The notes below the pieces were generated by a model. That model ran no database searches and was not told where the DNA came from. It saw only the letters and a list, made by a program, of their open reading frames with translations. Shown piece by piece: positions 1 to 14,200 of a stretch of DNA of 64,000 nucleotides. The position numbers were made by a program, and so were the translations under genes. Source of the stretch: Bolinopsis microptera (taxonomy: Eukaryota; Ctenophora; Tentaculata; Lobata; Bolinopsidae); contig NC_087084.1 of NCBI RefSeq assembly GCF_026151205.1, positions 10,133,453 through 10,197,452 on the forward strand. Reading direction: 5' to 3'. The first letter of the stretch is position 1; every line of letters starts with the position of its first letter.

Positions 1-3000
1 AGTCCAGAACTTAGAAATGATACAGAGATAGTCGAAATAGTGGAATATTCCGAGGTAAAGCTTTGTTAATTCCATTAATAACTTTAACAATCCTATCTAA
101 TTATATTAAAATGTTTCTTTGTTCGTGAGTGGGTTTATCTCGATCATAGATTACCATGCATCATCGTGGGTAGTCGGTAGAGATTCTCATTTCGTCCGCA
201 ATATTCTACCTTTCTAATTTTATTATAACCGCAATTTATATGAGACTATTTACATAAAAGCTGAATAAAAAATGCGAGTTAATGAAGTTGGAACACCCCT
301 AATTATATAATCTGTTAAGAGTAAAAATTAAATTAGGTCCCTGGAAAAATTTGTGATTACATACTATATAGTAATGAAGGCTGGTATAATATTCGGCCAA
401 AAATGCTTTTTCATATTCATATAGTATATACCTAATCTAATATACTCTTGGTATTCTAAAATCTTGTAATATTTCCAAACGACGTAAATTGTAAGAATAT
501 TATCTTGTGAAGGAGGTTGTGACCAACAGCAAGCCGGCTGATAACGGTGGTTCTAAATCTAGCTCTAGAGCCAGCAGTCCAGAACTCAGAAATGAAACAG
601 AGATAGTCGAGATAGTGGAATATGTCGAGGTATCTCATTAAAGCTTTACTGATTTCATTAAATATCTTAATAAGCCATTTGTCCGTTTCATAAAAAGCTT
701 TGTATGCTATATGAAACTCAACCAAAATAAATAATAAATATGCAACTAATTGTATTCAAAGTAAATTCCGGGTTTTAATTGTCATCTTCTCCTCTTAGTG
801 TAATTAAGGCATATAATATGGTATAATAATATAATAATATGTAAAATGGTTATGTTAGGTATATCAGAACACACAAGGAAACTTGTGTTTGAGCACAGTC
901 TTATAATGGTGCAGATTATAGCGCATATTGAACCAGGAAATCGTGAAAATAAAACATTTCATAGGCGGGTGAGCCAGTGGAATTGACCGTCGATACCGAC
1001 AAACTGACCGACAAACTGACCGACAAACCGGAGGTGACCGACATAAAGGACGGACGGAATACACCTGAAGATAGACCTATCAAGAATGGTAAGGACAACA
1101 AATATTGTAAGCTAAATGAACTGTTTACTGTGAACAATTAATACGTTACAATGTACAACTGATGAGACACTTTGCTACTCAATCATTTTTAATCTCAGTT
1201 TTGCAGGAAAATAAACTGAAACGAAGTCAAATCCCTCAATAGCAATGAACAAAATTAATTGTATCAATTTGTATTAGAAGAAATAAAACACAGAAGACCG
1301 CAATATTCAACAATATAGTGCCCCAACTAAAATATCAAACCCACTTATTCTTAAAATTACTTCATAATGTGCCGCAATATTCAACAAATCTGCTGATTTA
1401 GGTCAATTTCTTTAACAAATAATCAATAGATTTATGGATTACTGGCTCAGATCTCTGGCTAACTGGCTTAAAACTTTGGCTCACTAAAACTCACTTAGTG
1501 GATGTACATGGTGTTTTAAAATAATGTCCTGATTTAAAACAAACGATGTAAGTCTTGACTTAGCGGATTTAAGTCTTGACAGTTGACTACATTACAGATT
1601 ACAGCGACTCATGCTCAAATCGTACTTACTCATAGAGCGAGTAGTACTAGATATACTCAGTAAATCGAGGAAATAATTGCCATCATAATACCTCTTTTTG
1701 CCCGCCGTCATTATGATGATACAATTACAAAGATAAGCAAATAAAACATCGATGGAAGATTGCATTTGCCACCAACAAATTTAACACAGCAAATAAATCT
1801 TACAATCACATGAAATTATTGATACAAGAAACATACCAGGATTTTCACCACGCAGACAGGCGCACTGAAGGTAGCCGCACCACGAAATAGAAAATAGGGC
1901 ATATAATAACTATAAGTTGACATGCTCCGATAACTGATATTGAACTACGCAACCAATCCTGTGTCTGTCATCAAAATCACGTGACGCACTATTGGCCAAT
2001 CCCGCAGCACGCGCGCACTGTCCTGATCAGACGCTTTTCTTTTGTTTACATTTGTTATCGCATATTACCGAGTTTGATACTTCCATTTGTACACGCGGAT
2101 ACTTCGTATTTATCAGATAGGAGATAAGTCACCAGTTTAACTCAGCGTTAAGGTAGAACTGATAAATCACTCGCACCACAATAAAAGTGCCCCTGAGGGA
2201 TATCCTTTATAAATCGACGGGAGGCGGGAACCGTTGATCTTGTTCATTCTCCAAGGTTACCACATCACGTGCAGGGCTAAGGTGTTTCAATTGCCAAATC
2301 ACTATTATAGTTGTTGTACTTGTTTATGAATTGGTAAATCTAGTGATCCGTTATAAGAGCTGTGACGGTATCTGGCTTACGAGTATAACTATAATTATAT
2401 CCTCGAGTATATATATATACTCACTTTTATGAATGACCCCTTATAAGTATAATCTCACCCACCCTATAATCTCACCCACACTGATAAACATCCCGTAATT
2501 TCAGATGGAAGTGGAGGAAGAAGATCCAGACAGAGGAAGAAAAAGAGACGTTCCTGTAACTGTAGTCCTTGTCCTTGTTCTTCTGGTGGCGGGTGCTGGA
2601 GAGCGGCTTCCTCTCCCTTCGGTTAGGAAACAGAGTTTAGCAGCAAATGAAATCTTTTCTCACTTTGACTTCCTCGATTCACTTACAATCATCAGGCTAC
2701 TCTCCTCCCACATTATTTAAATAATATCATTTCTCAGGACGTAGTAATTATGATCCGGAGATAATTCCTTTCCTGACCGTCTCGCCCAACCGAAGTTGCA
2801 GCAGTAGCAAACATGGCAGAGTCAAACGGAAACACCGAGTAAAGAAATCAGTCAGCAGCTCTAGTAGCAGCAGCAGCAGCAGGTTTGGAAATACTTTTAA
2901 CTTATTTCAACATAGATAATAGATATGCTTTTTGTTGTTACAAGTCACGAGGAAAGGGTTTTTAATTATGTAAAAAATGGTCCAATTACTGCAAATTCTT

Positions 3001-5248
3001 CTAGTGCTTCATGTATTTATTTAATTTAAAATAATCCTCAGCAGTTCCTCGTCCAGCTCCTCATCTAGTTCCTCATCCTCGGACGAAGGCAGACCTCAAA
3101 TGATGAACTGTTCACCCGGACTCCAACCTCAGATGATGAACTTCTCTCCTGGACCCCAACCTCCAATGATGAACTTCTCTCCCGGACCCCAACTACCCAC
3201 TACTTTCCAAGTCGTTCAGCCTCAGATAGTCACTTCATCTCCTGGTGCCTTCCCTCAACTCAACTTCAGCAACGTTAGTTCTTTCTGCAAGATGTGATTG
3301 TCGTTAAACGGGATAATATTAGTTACGTAATTTTAGTTTTTCGGTACAAATAATTCGGGGTGGAGCTAGCAGCACATTTTAAATTGTTACAACTGAAACC
3401 GCGAATATTTTCTAACAGCAAAAACCATCCCTACCAACACATTTTCTCAGACGGAGTCAAAGAACCAATCCAGTTCTCCCGTCACAAGAATCATCAGAAG
3501 GGTTTCTGGAATATTTTTTAACTTTTCTGAATACTTATAATACTATAGTACTATGTTTATGGTATCAACACACTGCTTAATATTTTATTAATTTTTACGT
3601 ACCTTCATTGGAACAAATAACATTTTGGGTACTTCTTTTAGAAAAAGCCGAAGAAGCCTAAGAAGGTTATACAGATACAACCGAGTTCAAGCTCATCTTC
3701 TTCCAGCAGCAGGTTTACATTTCTTTCTTCGTCAGCAATTCTTGTTTTTAGACTGATTTAATGAAGTTTTTACTACTGGACTAGATATTTAACATGTGCG
3801 TTGAAATTTCGAATCGTTAAAACAACTTCGACCTGTTCCCTCAAGTCATGAAAATCTCGGAATATAATAACCGGCCCTTACCTTAACTAATACCACTTAC
3901 AGCAGCAGCAGCAGCAGTAGTAGCAGCAGTAGTAGTAGCAGTAGCAGTGACTCAGACGGACCCGGAGTTCCAGGTCCGGACGGTAAAACCCCTCTCGGAG
4001 CCGGGATGGAGAGGGTTGCTCAGAGTGTAATCATGCACTACTTGGAGAAACAGGTTTCAGTTTTAACTTTGCAGTGTTTAACATAAACAACATGAATAGT
4101 AGTTCAAGTTGTACTTTGTGTCGGGTGTATTATTAATAAAGTATAAACTGTTCGTGTCACGTGACATATCCATCGTTCTCACTTCTCTGCCTTTCATTAT
4201 AAGTCAGAAGTCTTAAATCTTATGACTCATAGCCAAAGAAGAAGAAGAAACCAAAGAAACCAAAGAAGCCAAAGAAGCCCAAAAAGGCTAAGAAACCAAA
4301 AGCACCCATTCTCATTCAACCCTCTTCTAGTTCTTCTAGCGAGGAAGTTGAAGAAATTGTGAGTGTTTAAAGTTTGTATATCGAACTTAGTTATGCTATA
4401 ATCATGAGAATATAATGATAATATGTACTATATAAAGTTAACAATTAATCCCCCAATCATTCCGTCAGATCCACATGCCGAGTCCAGCTCCTCCTCCTCA
4501 CCCTATAATCCTAGCAGCTCCTCAACAACAGATGCCACCCATACCTCGACAAAGGATCGTCCACAAGAAAACTTACATCAAGGTACGATATTTTTATTCA
4601 ATTTTCACTGATCGGCTTTTCCCCCTTAATTATCTATTAAAGGCGATTTGATACCAATTGAGTAATGAGTATCAATCATCAACACATTAGCCTTGATTAA
4701 TATTTAGATAACTTTGATGAGTATCAAGATGGAGGATGGAAAGTGGTATTACCGTTCTAATAAATGTTGCAGGTACCGATAGTTACAGCGCATGTAGTTG
4801 AGGATGAGCCCCTAGAGTGGCATCAGACCAACAATAACTGGCAAATGATAATGATGCCCGGCCAGCAGGTAATATTTTAGATCTATTGACGTTAAAAGTT
4901 AAAAGTTAAACCCAAAAAACTCATAATCTGTTAAGATAAGAAATGATTTGATAGGTTGTTACAACCTAAGTTCTTACAACGGGATTAATAAATGTGCTAT
5001 TTTTCTATTGCGAAAAATCGTGAAACACGCGAACGCAGGACGAATTTTATGATTTCGCTCCTAAATGCTGCCTCTACATACATGTTACCTAATGTTGAGT
5101 GACCTCTTCTGATACCATTTAATCCAGATACTTTCTCCTCCAGGGACCAGTCAACTACACTAACACCACTACAACTATTCCTCAAATGTATCAGACCAAC
5201 TCTACAGTTATCAACACACCTGTTGACTCCTCTTCCTCCTCTTCCTCT

Positions 5249-5281
<33 letters not shown>

Positions 5282-8200
5282 AGTGATAGTGACAGTCCCG
5301 TTATCAAGGTAGGTGATATTCTTGGCTTGTTGCAGCTTCGTGTTGCAGTACTAAAAATGGATTTTCTTAAATAATGAAATTTAATGTTACTCTTGTGTTC
5401 TATTTTAAGCTTTCGTAATTAATATGTTAATTGGATAAAATGAACAAATTTATCCTATTCCCAAGACGATGAAGAATCAAAATTTAACCCGCAGGGTAAC
5501 TTATAATTGTCAAGTTCTTTTTTTTGAGAATTTTTCTCCAATTTGTTTTAACCGACTTACACTGTACACAAATTAAAAAATTTAATCCGGAAACTTTTTT
5601 TGCTTTTTGTTTGTATTTCAGTTTAATGCTAATTTCAGGCGAAGAAAGTAAAAACTATACAGCGAAAAACACCATCTAAATCTCCAAAAATAGCCCTCAA
5701 AATCCCAAACTGCACTAAAACATATGAGCATTCTTTTGAAACCCCCAAACCTGTTGACAAGCCTGCTCGAGAGAGAAAACCAAGTGGTTCGATAATGAGT
5801 GTAACTATTCCAAAGAGAAAGATGAGAGTCAGTACTAACTGTGACATCAAGCCCATATCAGGATTTATTGAGAAGGTTTTAAAATGTTACGTTATTTTTT
5901 ATCAGATTTTCGTTACGGTTTTAAAAAAAATTATAAAACTGGCTATTTTGTGTTTTTTCGATTCCCTACAGCATACGGTCCAATGCTAATGTACCGTGCA
6001 GTTTTTAATTTACAATATAATTGATATTTTGGGACAAAGTGAGAGTCTCCACTCAGTTTTACAAACAAATTCATCTTAAATCATTCCTGAGGTTGAAATT
6101 GAGGCGCAAACTATAAAAGGAATGGAATTTGACAGTGAACCGTTGTGTTTGGAATGCATAGAACAAACTTTTGGGTGTAAAATCCAACCTTACCCGCGTT
6201 TCGAAAACATTGTTCCATGTACTTGTGAGGTAGGGAAAGTTCCTTTTTTTCTTTTTCATTTTTCACTCCAAGTAAGTGTTTATACTTTAAATATGACCGG
6301 CGTATCACTCCATCTCCATGATGGCGAACAAAAACAAAAACAGTGTAATATGTACATTGTACCTTCTTGTTACTTTTAAGTTCTTTCCTCCCTCCCCTAA
6401 CTCTCATCCTTTTACAGAGAGGTACAATAAGAAGCCCGCAAAGGGTCAAGAGTGGTTACAGACCCTCCACCACCATTACCAAGAGTGGTTACAGACCCTC
6501 CACCACCATTACCAAGAGTGGTGTTGTTAACCAGCGTTCTGCAATCAGTGCCAGGCGAGGTTCGTTCAAATTTATATATTTTAATTGAAACAGAGGCGTG
6601 TCTTCTTCAACAAACACTATAAACTAAAATTTCTGAATTGTGGCATATTTTTGTTACCTTCCTATATTTTCTGGAAATAATGATTTGAAATTGTGTTACT
6701 CGATTTCCGAACCATAGCTCCAGTAAATAGCCAGTACAATCCCAACGGTTATAACATCCTTATCACATCACCCACACAGTTCCCACCCGACCTAGCTCTC
6801 CTCGTGGCAACACCAACATAACAGTAACCGCTGGTTGTGATCTGATGAGAACACCCCCGGGTATGCAATACAGTCCCAGAAGTGTGGGTCCAGGAGGGGG
6901 AGTGGAGGAGGTAGTGGAGGAGACTATTGTTACTGAGACAATAAGGTGGGCATATTCCTGAAATGTTTGTATTACTTAATTCGAAGTTATCTTTTCTTTA
7001 TTTATTTTTATTTATTTGTCAAATCTAACGAAAGCACCCACTCTCTACTATAACAGACGGAAAGCAAGCCCATATGGTGGATCACGACAAGCAAGCCCAC
7101 GTGGTGGGTCACGTGGTGGGTCACGTGGTGGATCACGTGGGGAGCCACGTGTTAGAGTCGCCAGTCCTAGGGGGATCAGAGGTGCTGGTCAACCAACCCT
7201 TGTTTCTAATTCGAGGTAAATATCTTGTTATTGTCAATGAGGACAATTTAATTATTCGTTTTTAAAGTTACAAAATAAATTCCTGGTAAGGAAGTATGTG
7301 TCGTGTAATCATCACGTCTTGGTTTAACGAGTTCTCGAATCTTCTTTTAACCTGCTATATTTTCAGAGGCGGAGTTTCGGTGGCAAAGCCTAAAATGTCC
7401 ATCTGCAAGCAAGGTAACAACACTGGTCGTTCATCACCTGGTTCAAGAGCGGGTAATGAGGGAGGAGTGAGGAGGGCTGGTTCCCCTGCTGGAGCAGTTC
7501 AGAGAGGTAAGGTTCTTAACGGCTTGATTTTATATCTATTTATAGCTTCTTTAAGGAAAATCAGAAATTAGCAACAGCAGCATATCAGGTCAGAAACGGC
7601 AGATAATCAGATATACAGTTTCCAGAAAGGTTTTCTTTTCAGATCAGAGCAGTTTGGTCGAGCTGAATTTTACACAACCACCACACCCTCCGGAGCCTCC
7701 GGATACTGGACAGGGCACAACAATATCAGGGTCCTTTAGTTCAGTAACCAGTTGTAATTTGCTGCAGGCAACACAAGTTAGTGTTGCCAAGTATGAACCA
7801 CTTATTGTAGGGCTGTATGGTATTCAAGACGAGCGTGAAGTTATGATCTCTGGCACTACGTTTTATGACAAACAAGCCCAAAATCCAAGAGACAGCCACG
7901 ATTTATTAGTTAAAGTCAAAGAAAGAAGCAATGTGGGAGATGTCAGTCCGCGGAACGAATTTACAGTTGCAGATAACATCTTTCCAAGTGTTGTTACTGA
8001 AGGTCCGTTACCAAAGGATATGATACGGGAAGGTGAAGTCTCAATAGCAGAAGTTGAAGTTGCACAAATCTCTAAAAATAGAGTTATAGAATATTTTAAC
8101 ACTCATGAAGAATCGCTTGATTCTTTTGAAGACAGTAACAAGCCTAAACTCGATCTTACTCAGGAGCAGATAATTAATCCATCCTCACCAAGTGTTCATA

Positions 8201-11200
8201 ACAAGGAAGAAACAAAATTATTTTCATCAAGTGACAGAAAGCAACGGTGCCAGGATCCAATCATGCAGCCACCGGGTACTTCTAAAGAAGGAAATCTCTC
8301 TTCACCCCAAACGTACCATCGTGCCAATGATTTGAAGAGAAACCCTGGCCTTACAGAAGACAACAATCTATTCCCAGGTAACCATGGTGATAAACATGGA
8401 AAGTATCCCCCGGACCATGTGTGGAAATCTGCTGATGCATCTATCAGTGACACGCTTCTGGTTGGTAATAAAGTTGATGACCATCATATTCTGAAGTCTG
8501 CTCTTACAAAAGAAACCAAGTCTATTGACAACAAGCCTGAGGGAAAAGATTACGGAGACTTTTCTAAACCAGAAAACGAACAATCGGTCATCAGAAAACA
8601 TCATGAAACACAAGTTGGTCAATCAAAACATTCCAACTGTAAATCTGACGACATTATAGAAAAGACTTCCAGCACACCTCAGCTTAATGATATGAGAAGT
8701 GGAGATTCTTCAAAATTTTATCAAGGCAACAAAGCTGAGGAGCAGTTCCAAACTCCTGGTATAATTCCTAAAATGCAACCAGAATCCCCCACACTTTTCT
8801 CTAAAGCTAGTGACATCACGAATAACGTTTCCCATCCTGGTGACACAATTAAATCACCAACTGATGAATTATCGGATGGTAAATCTGCAAATACAGTGAA
8901 ATGGCAAGCTGTTCCTCGCAATGATACGCAGAGAAAAAAATCTCCCGAAATCAAGTTGAAAGATGATGCTGTGAAAAATGATATTTTGAAGCTAAGTGAA
9001 ACAGATGATTCTGGCGACACAATGAAGAAAAGAATTTCCTCTTCAAATCGAACTCATGATTTGGTTAAAAAAGCTTCAATTTCGGAAAAATCACAAAAAT
9101 CAGGTTCAATTCCTGGTAAAATTTATAGCGATGGGTCAACAATTAATTTAGCTAACAAAAAGCCGGAGGACAATGATAATTCTGGGTCTGGACCTTGTGA
9201 TTCTAAAACCAAGAAACCTCCGCAACCGAAACAAGTCGTAAAAGACAAAAAACCTGACAAAATGCTAACTAGCTCACAACCTTCAACGAAACCAAGCAGA
9301 CGTCTGTCTACTTCAAAAGTTAACCGCCTGTCCAAAAATGGAATAATCAAACAAACCCCTTCTTTGAGTACTAAGAATAATAGGAAGCCATCTACTCCTC
9401 ACGTCGGTGAGACACTAGAAAATACCAATTCCACCTTAACAGAGGTAATTCGTAAACAGTTCTGGCCAAGTAAAAAGGCTGATACACCGGATGATCGTTT
9501 AATCTCTCCAAAAACGTCGGATGAAGCTTACGAAAGTGCAAGTATTCCCGAGTTGGGAAACGATCAGTCTTCTAAAAGAAAGCCAGGTGATGATAGGAAT
9601 AAGTTGGTAAATCCAAAAAACGAAGAGAGAGACGAAGGTTCCGACTTTAACTCTGAGCACAGTGATTCTCTTGCCAGGCCAGATACTAGTGTGGCAGCCA
9701 ATAGCTTGGTTACTAGGATCACTGAACCTTCGTTTACCAAATCAGATGATAAAATAGTCAGTAAACATCCTTCCAATCCTCGGCAGTCATCCAAACCAAA
9801 ATCTAACAAATTTCTAGTTGACCAACCTTGCACTGAATCAGATCAAAATGATGCTGAACTTGACAACACAACTGAAGAACAGTCTCTCAGTGATAAACCT
9901 TATCGTTCAAAAGGCATGACTCTTTCCAAAGAATGCTCAAATGCAGCAAATAAAAACAAAGATTCAGATTCTGTCGAAACTGAAGAACCAGAAAGAGAGT
10001 TGATTCCTCCAGATGAAAACATGATATCTTCTGATAACATATCTCCTGCTAATATTAACATGATATCTTCTGATAACATACCTCCTGCTAATCCTAACAT
10101 GATATCTTCTGATAACATACCTCCTGCTAATCCTAACATGATATCTTCTGATAACATACCTCCTGCTAATCCTAACATGATATCTTCTGATAACATACCT
10201 CCTGCTAATCCTAACGTGATATCTTCTGATAGCATACCTCCTGCTAATCCTAACATGATATCTTCTGATAACATACCTCCTGCTAATCCTAACATGATAC
10301 CTTCGGATAACATACCTCCTGCTAATCCTAACATGATATCTTCTGATAGCATACCTCCTGCTAATCCTAACATGATATCTTCTGATAACATACCTCCTGC
10401 TAATCCTAACATGATATCTTCTGATAACATACCTCCTGCTAATCCTAACATGATATCTTCTGATAACATACCTCCTGCTAATCCTAACATGATATCTTCT
10501 GATAACATACCTCCTGATAATCCTAACATGATATCTTCTGATAGCATACCTCCTGCTAATCCTAACATGATATCTTCTGATAACATACCTCCTGCTAATC
10601 CTAACATGATATCTTCTGATAGCATACCTCCTGCTAATGCTAACATGATATCTTCTGATAACATACCTCCTGCTAATCCTAACATGATACCTTCGAATAA
10701 CATACCTCCTGCTAATCCTAACATGATATCTTCTGATAACATACCTCCTGATAATCCTAACATGATATCTTCTGATAACATACCTCCTGCTAATCCTAAC
10801 ATGATATCTTCTGATAACATACCTCCTGCTAATGCTAACATGATACCTTCGGATAACATACCTCCTGCTAATCCTAACATGATATCTTCTGATAACATAC
10901 CTCCTGCTAATCCTAACATGATATCTTCTGATAACATACCTCCTGCTAATCCTAACATGATACCTTCTGATAACATACCTCCTGCTAATCCTAACATGAT
11001 ATCTTCTGATAACATACCTCCTGCTAATCCTAACATGATATCTTCTGATAACATACCTCCTGCTAATCCTAACATGATATCTTCTGATAACATACCTCCT
11101 GCTAATGCTAACATGATATCTTCTGATAACATACCTCCTGCTAATCCTAACATGATATCTTCTGATAACATACCTCCTGCTAATGCTAACATGATATCTT

Positions 11201-14200
11201 CTGATAACATACCTCCTGCTAATGCTAACATGATATCTTCTGATAACATACCTCCTGCTAATCCTAACATGATACCTTCGGATAACATACCTCCTGCTAA
11301 TCCTAACATGATATCTTCTGATAACATACCTCCTGCTAATCCTAACATGATATCTTCTGATAACATACCTCCTGCTAATGCTAACATGATATCTTCTGAT
11401 AACATACCTCCTGCTAATCCTAACATGATACCTTCGGATAACATACCTCCTGCTAATCCTAACATGATATCTTCTGATAACATACCTCCTGCTAATCCTA
11501 ACATGATACCTTCTGATAACATACCTCCTGCTAATCCTAACATGATATCTTCTGATAACATACCTCCTGCTAATCCTAACATGATATCTTCTGATAACAT
11601 ACCTCCTGCTAATCCTAACATGATATCTTCTGATAACATACCTCCTGCTAATCCTAACATGATACCTTCTGATAACATACCTCCTGCTAATCCTAACATG
11701 ATATCTTCTGATAACATACCTCCTGCTAATCCTAACATGATATCTTCTGATAACATACCTCCTGCTAATCCTAACATGATATCTTCTGATAACATACCTC
11801 CTGCTAATGCTAACCTGATATCTTCTGATAACATACCTCCTGCTAATCCTAACGTGATATCTTCTGATAACATACCTCCTGCTAATCCTAACGTGATATC
11901 TTCTGATAATATACCTCCTGCTAATCCTAACATGATATCTTCTGATAGCATACTTCCTGCTAATCCTAACATGATATCTTCTGATAGCATACCTCCTGCT
12001 AATGCTAACATGATATCTTCTGATAACATACCTCCTGCTAATCCTAACATGATATCTTCTGATAACATACCTCCTGCTAATGCTAACATGATATCTTCTG
12101 ATAACATACCTCCTGCTAATGCTAACATGATATCTTCTGATAACATACCTCCTGCTAATCCTAACATGATACCTTCGGATAACATACCTCCTGCTAATCC
12201 TAACATGATATCTTCTGATAACATACCTCCTGCTAATCCTAACATGATATCTTCTGATGAATTAAGGACGATGAAGCAATTCCCTAAAGATACAACTAAC
12301 AAAGTTTCAGCAAAAGTGGTGATCCCTCCCCACGGTGATAACAAAATATTATTAGAACATGCTCCAAGTAAGCCTAAAGAAACTGGCGAGAAGTCAGGTC
12401 TTGTTGAAACTGGAGAGCCAGACACAGAGCTCATCCTTCCTGTTGATAAGCAGATCATAATCATATCATCCGAACAAGATAAACTTACTTCTAAACCTAT
12501 GCTGACACTGGATGTTTCTGTAATTCCAGCTGCCAGTGAAACACAGCCCCTCAACAATAAACTTGATGGTATAAAACTCAATAAGCCTTTAAATAAACAT
12601 TTAAAAGATTCATCAACAAGGAAACTTCCAGCTAACAAATCTGGCGACACATTGAAAGAACAACCTTTGAATCGTAAACCTGTCAAACATAGCAACAACA
12701 AAGATTCATATCCTATTACATTTAAGGAGCCAAATGGAAAACAGATCCCTCTCGTCGATGGTAAAAGGAAGTTGTCAGAACCAGATCAACTTATTACTTC
12801 TGAGCCAGAAGCAACATTGGATTTGGCATCAGTTCCGATCGATTCTAAGATAAAGAATGATCGGAGTCCTGAAAGTGGTAGAGCAATGGAGGGGAACCCA
12901 AATATTCTGAATAAAGGAAAGAGTTCCCCGTCTAAGAAAGTGAGTTTTCAAACCCCATTGGATGAAACAAAAATAGTTGAACCATATGTGATTTCCGAGG
13001 ACAGTTGGGACGAACAAAGGGAATCAGGCCATACTAAAAATAGACCAAGTCCTACCCAGCCACCGAGAGAAAGTTTTCCCAAGCAGAGAAGTCCAAATCA
13101 GCGGCGAAGTGGCCCCATGGGTCACTCCTCTCCAAGCTTGAAACTTCCCTACAAAATAAAATCGATATGTGATGATCTCACGAGCAACACTAATTACAAA
13201 CGGAAAAGACCGAGATTCTCAAGTGGTCAATCAAAGGGTAAATTGTTGTCCATCTCTGCTGCTGAACCCTCTCCTCCGGAGGAGATGCTTCAGTCCGACG
13301 AAACTCCCCCTATCCAAAATGTAATCAAAGAAAACGCTACATCTCTCACAGATACACCACTTCCATCAAAACACAACAATGATGATCCATGCTTGAAACC
13401 AATCGAGTCTAATGAAGACCGAATATATCTTCCCGAGGGGTCAGCTTCACCCTCAGCGGGGGGCGAACCAGCCACAATGAGTCTCGAAGACCCTGAAACT
13501 GGCGATTTTGATTTGCACGAGTCAATTTTAGAGCTACAGATCATTCCTGATACCAAGGTTGAAGACAAAGCCTCTGACCACTGTGCAAATGACAGCTGCC
13601 CAACAGAGGAACCTAACTCTAAACCAGACAACAAAGATTGTGCAAGCACGGAAAGTGACACATCAAGTTCCGATTATGATATTCCATTCACTATTCCAGA
13701 AACAAGGTTTGCGAAAACCTTTGGTGAGCTACCTGTAAATCTACTCGAGGATGAGTCAATTCAACGGAAAATGAACCGCATGACAATATCTAGTACCCAG
13801 TTTATAAAATCTATTGAAGAGCTGAACGAGGAGATCCAGACAACTATAAGACGCGGATCTGCTAGCCCGCGGATATTCAGGGAAGATCCCTACTACTCAA
13901 TAAGTCCACTTCCTGATAGATCAAAAAGTTATTCTCCGCCTACTGATCGTGGGTTTGTTACAGTCAACTATTGCTTTTCGCCAGATAGACTCAATTCTAT
14001 TATGTCAACCAGTTTGGAAGAGTTTTCTTTGATGGAGCAACTCAGTTTTCTTCACAACAAGAACAAGGTTTCTGAAAAAGGCTGCAAGGATACCATGAGA
14101 TCTGGTGTCGAAATACAAAATTGCAGAACTGAAGTTTCAGAATGTGTCAGGAGCAGTGAGAGTAATGATCAACGCATTTACTCCAAAAGTCCGCACGTTA

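Noticed and set aside
9900-12701. 933-codon open frame on the minus strand across the 39-bp array
   Set aside because: It is the mirror of a repeat whose unit happens to lack stops on both strands. The plus frame continues into well-spliced exons with matching phase, whereas the minus frame has none.
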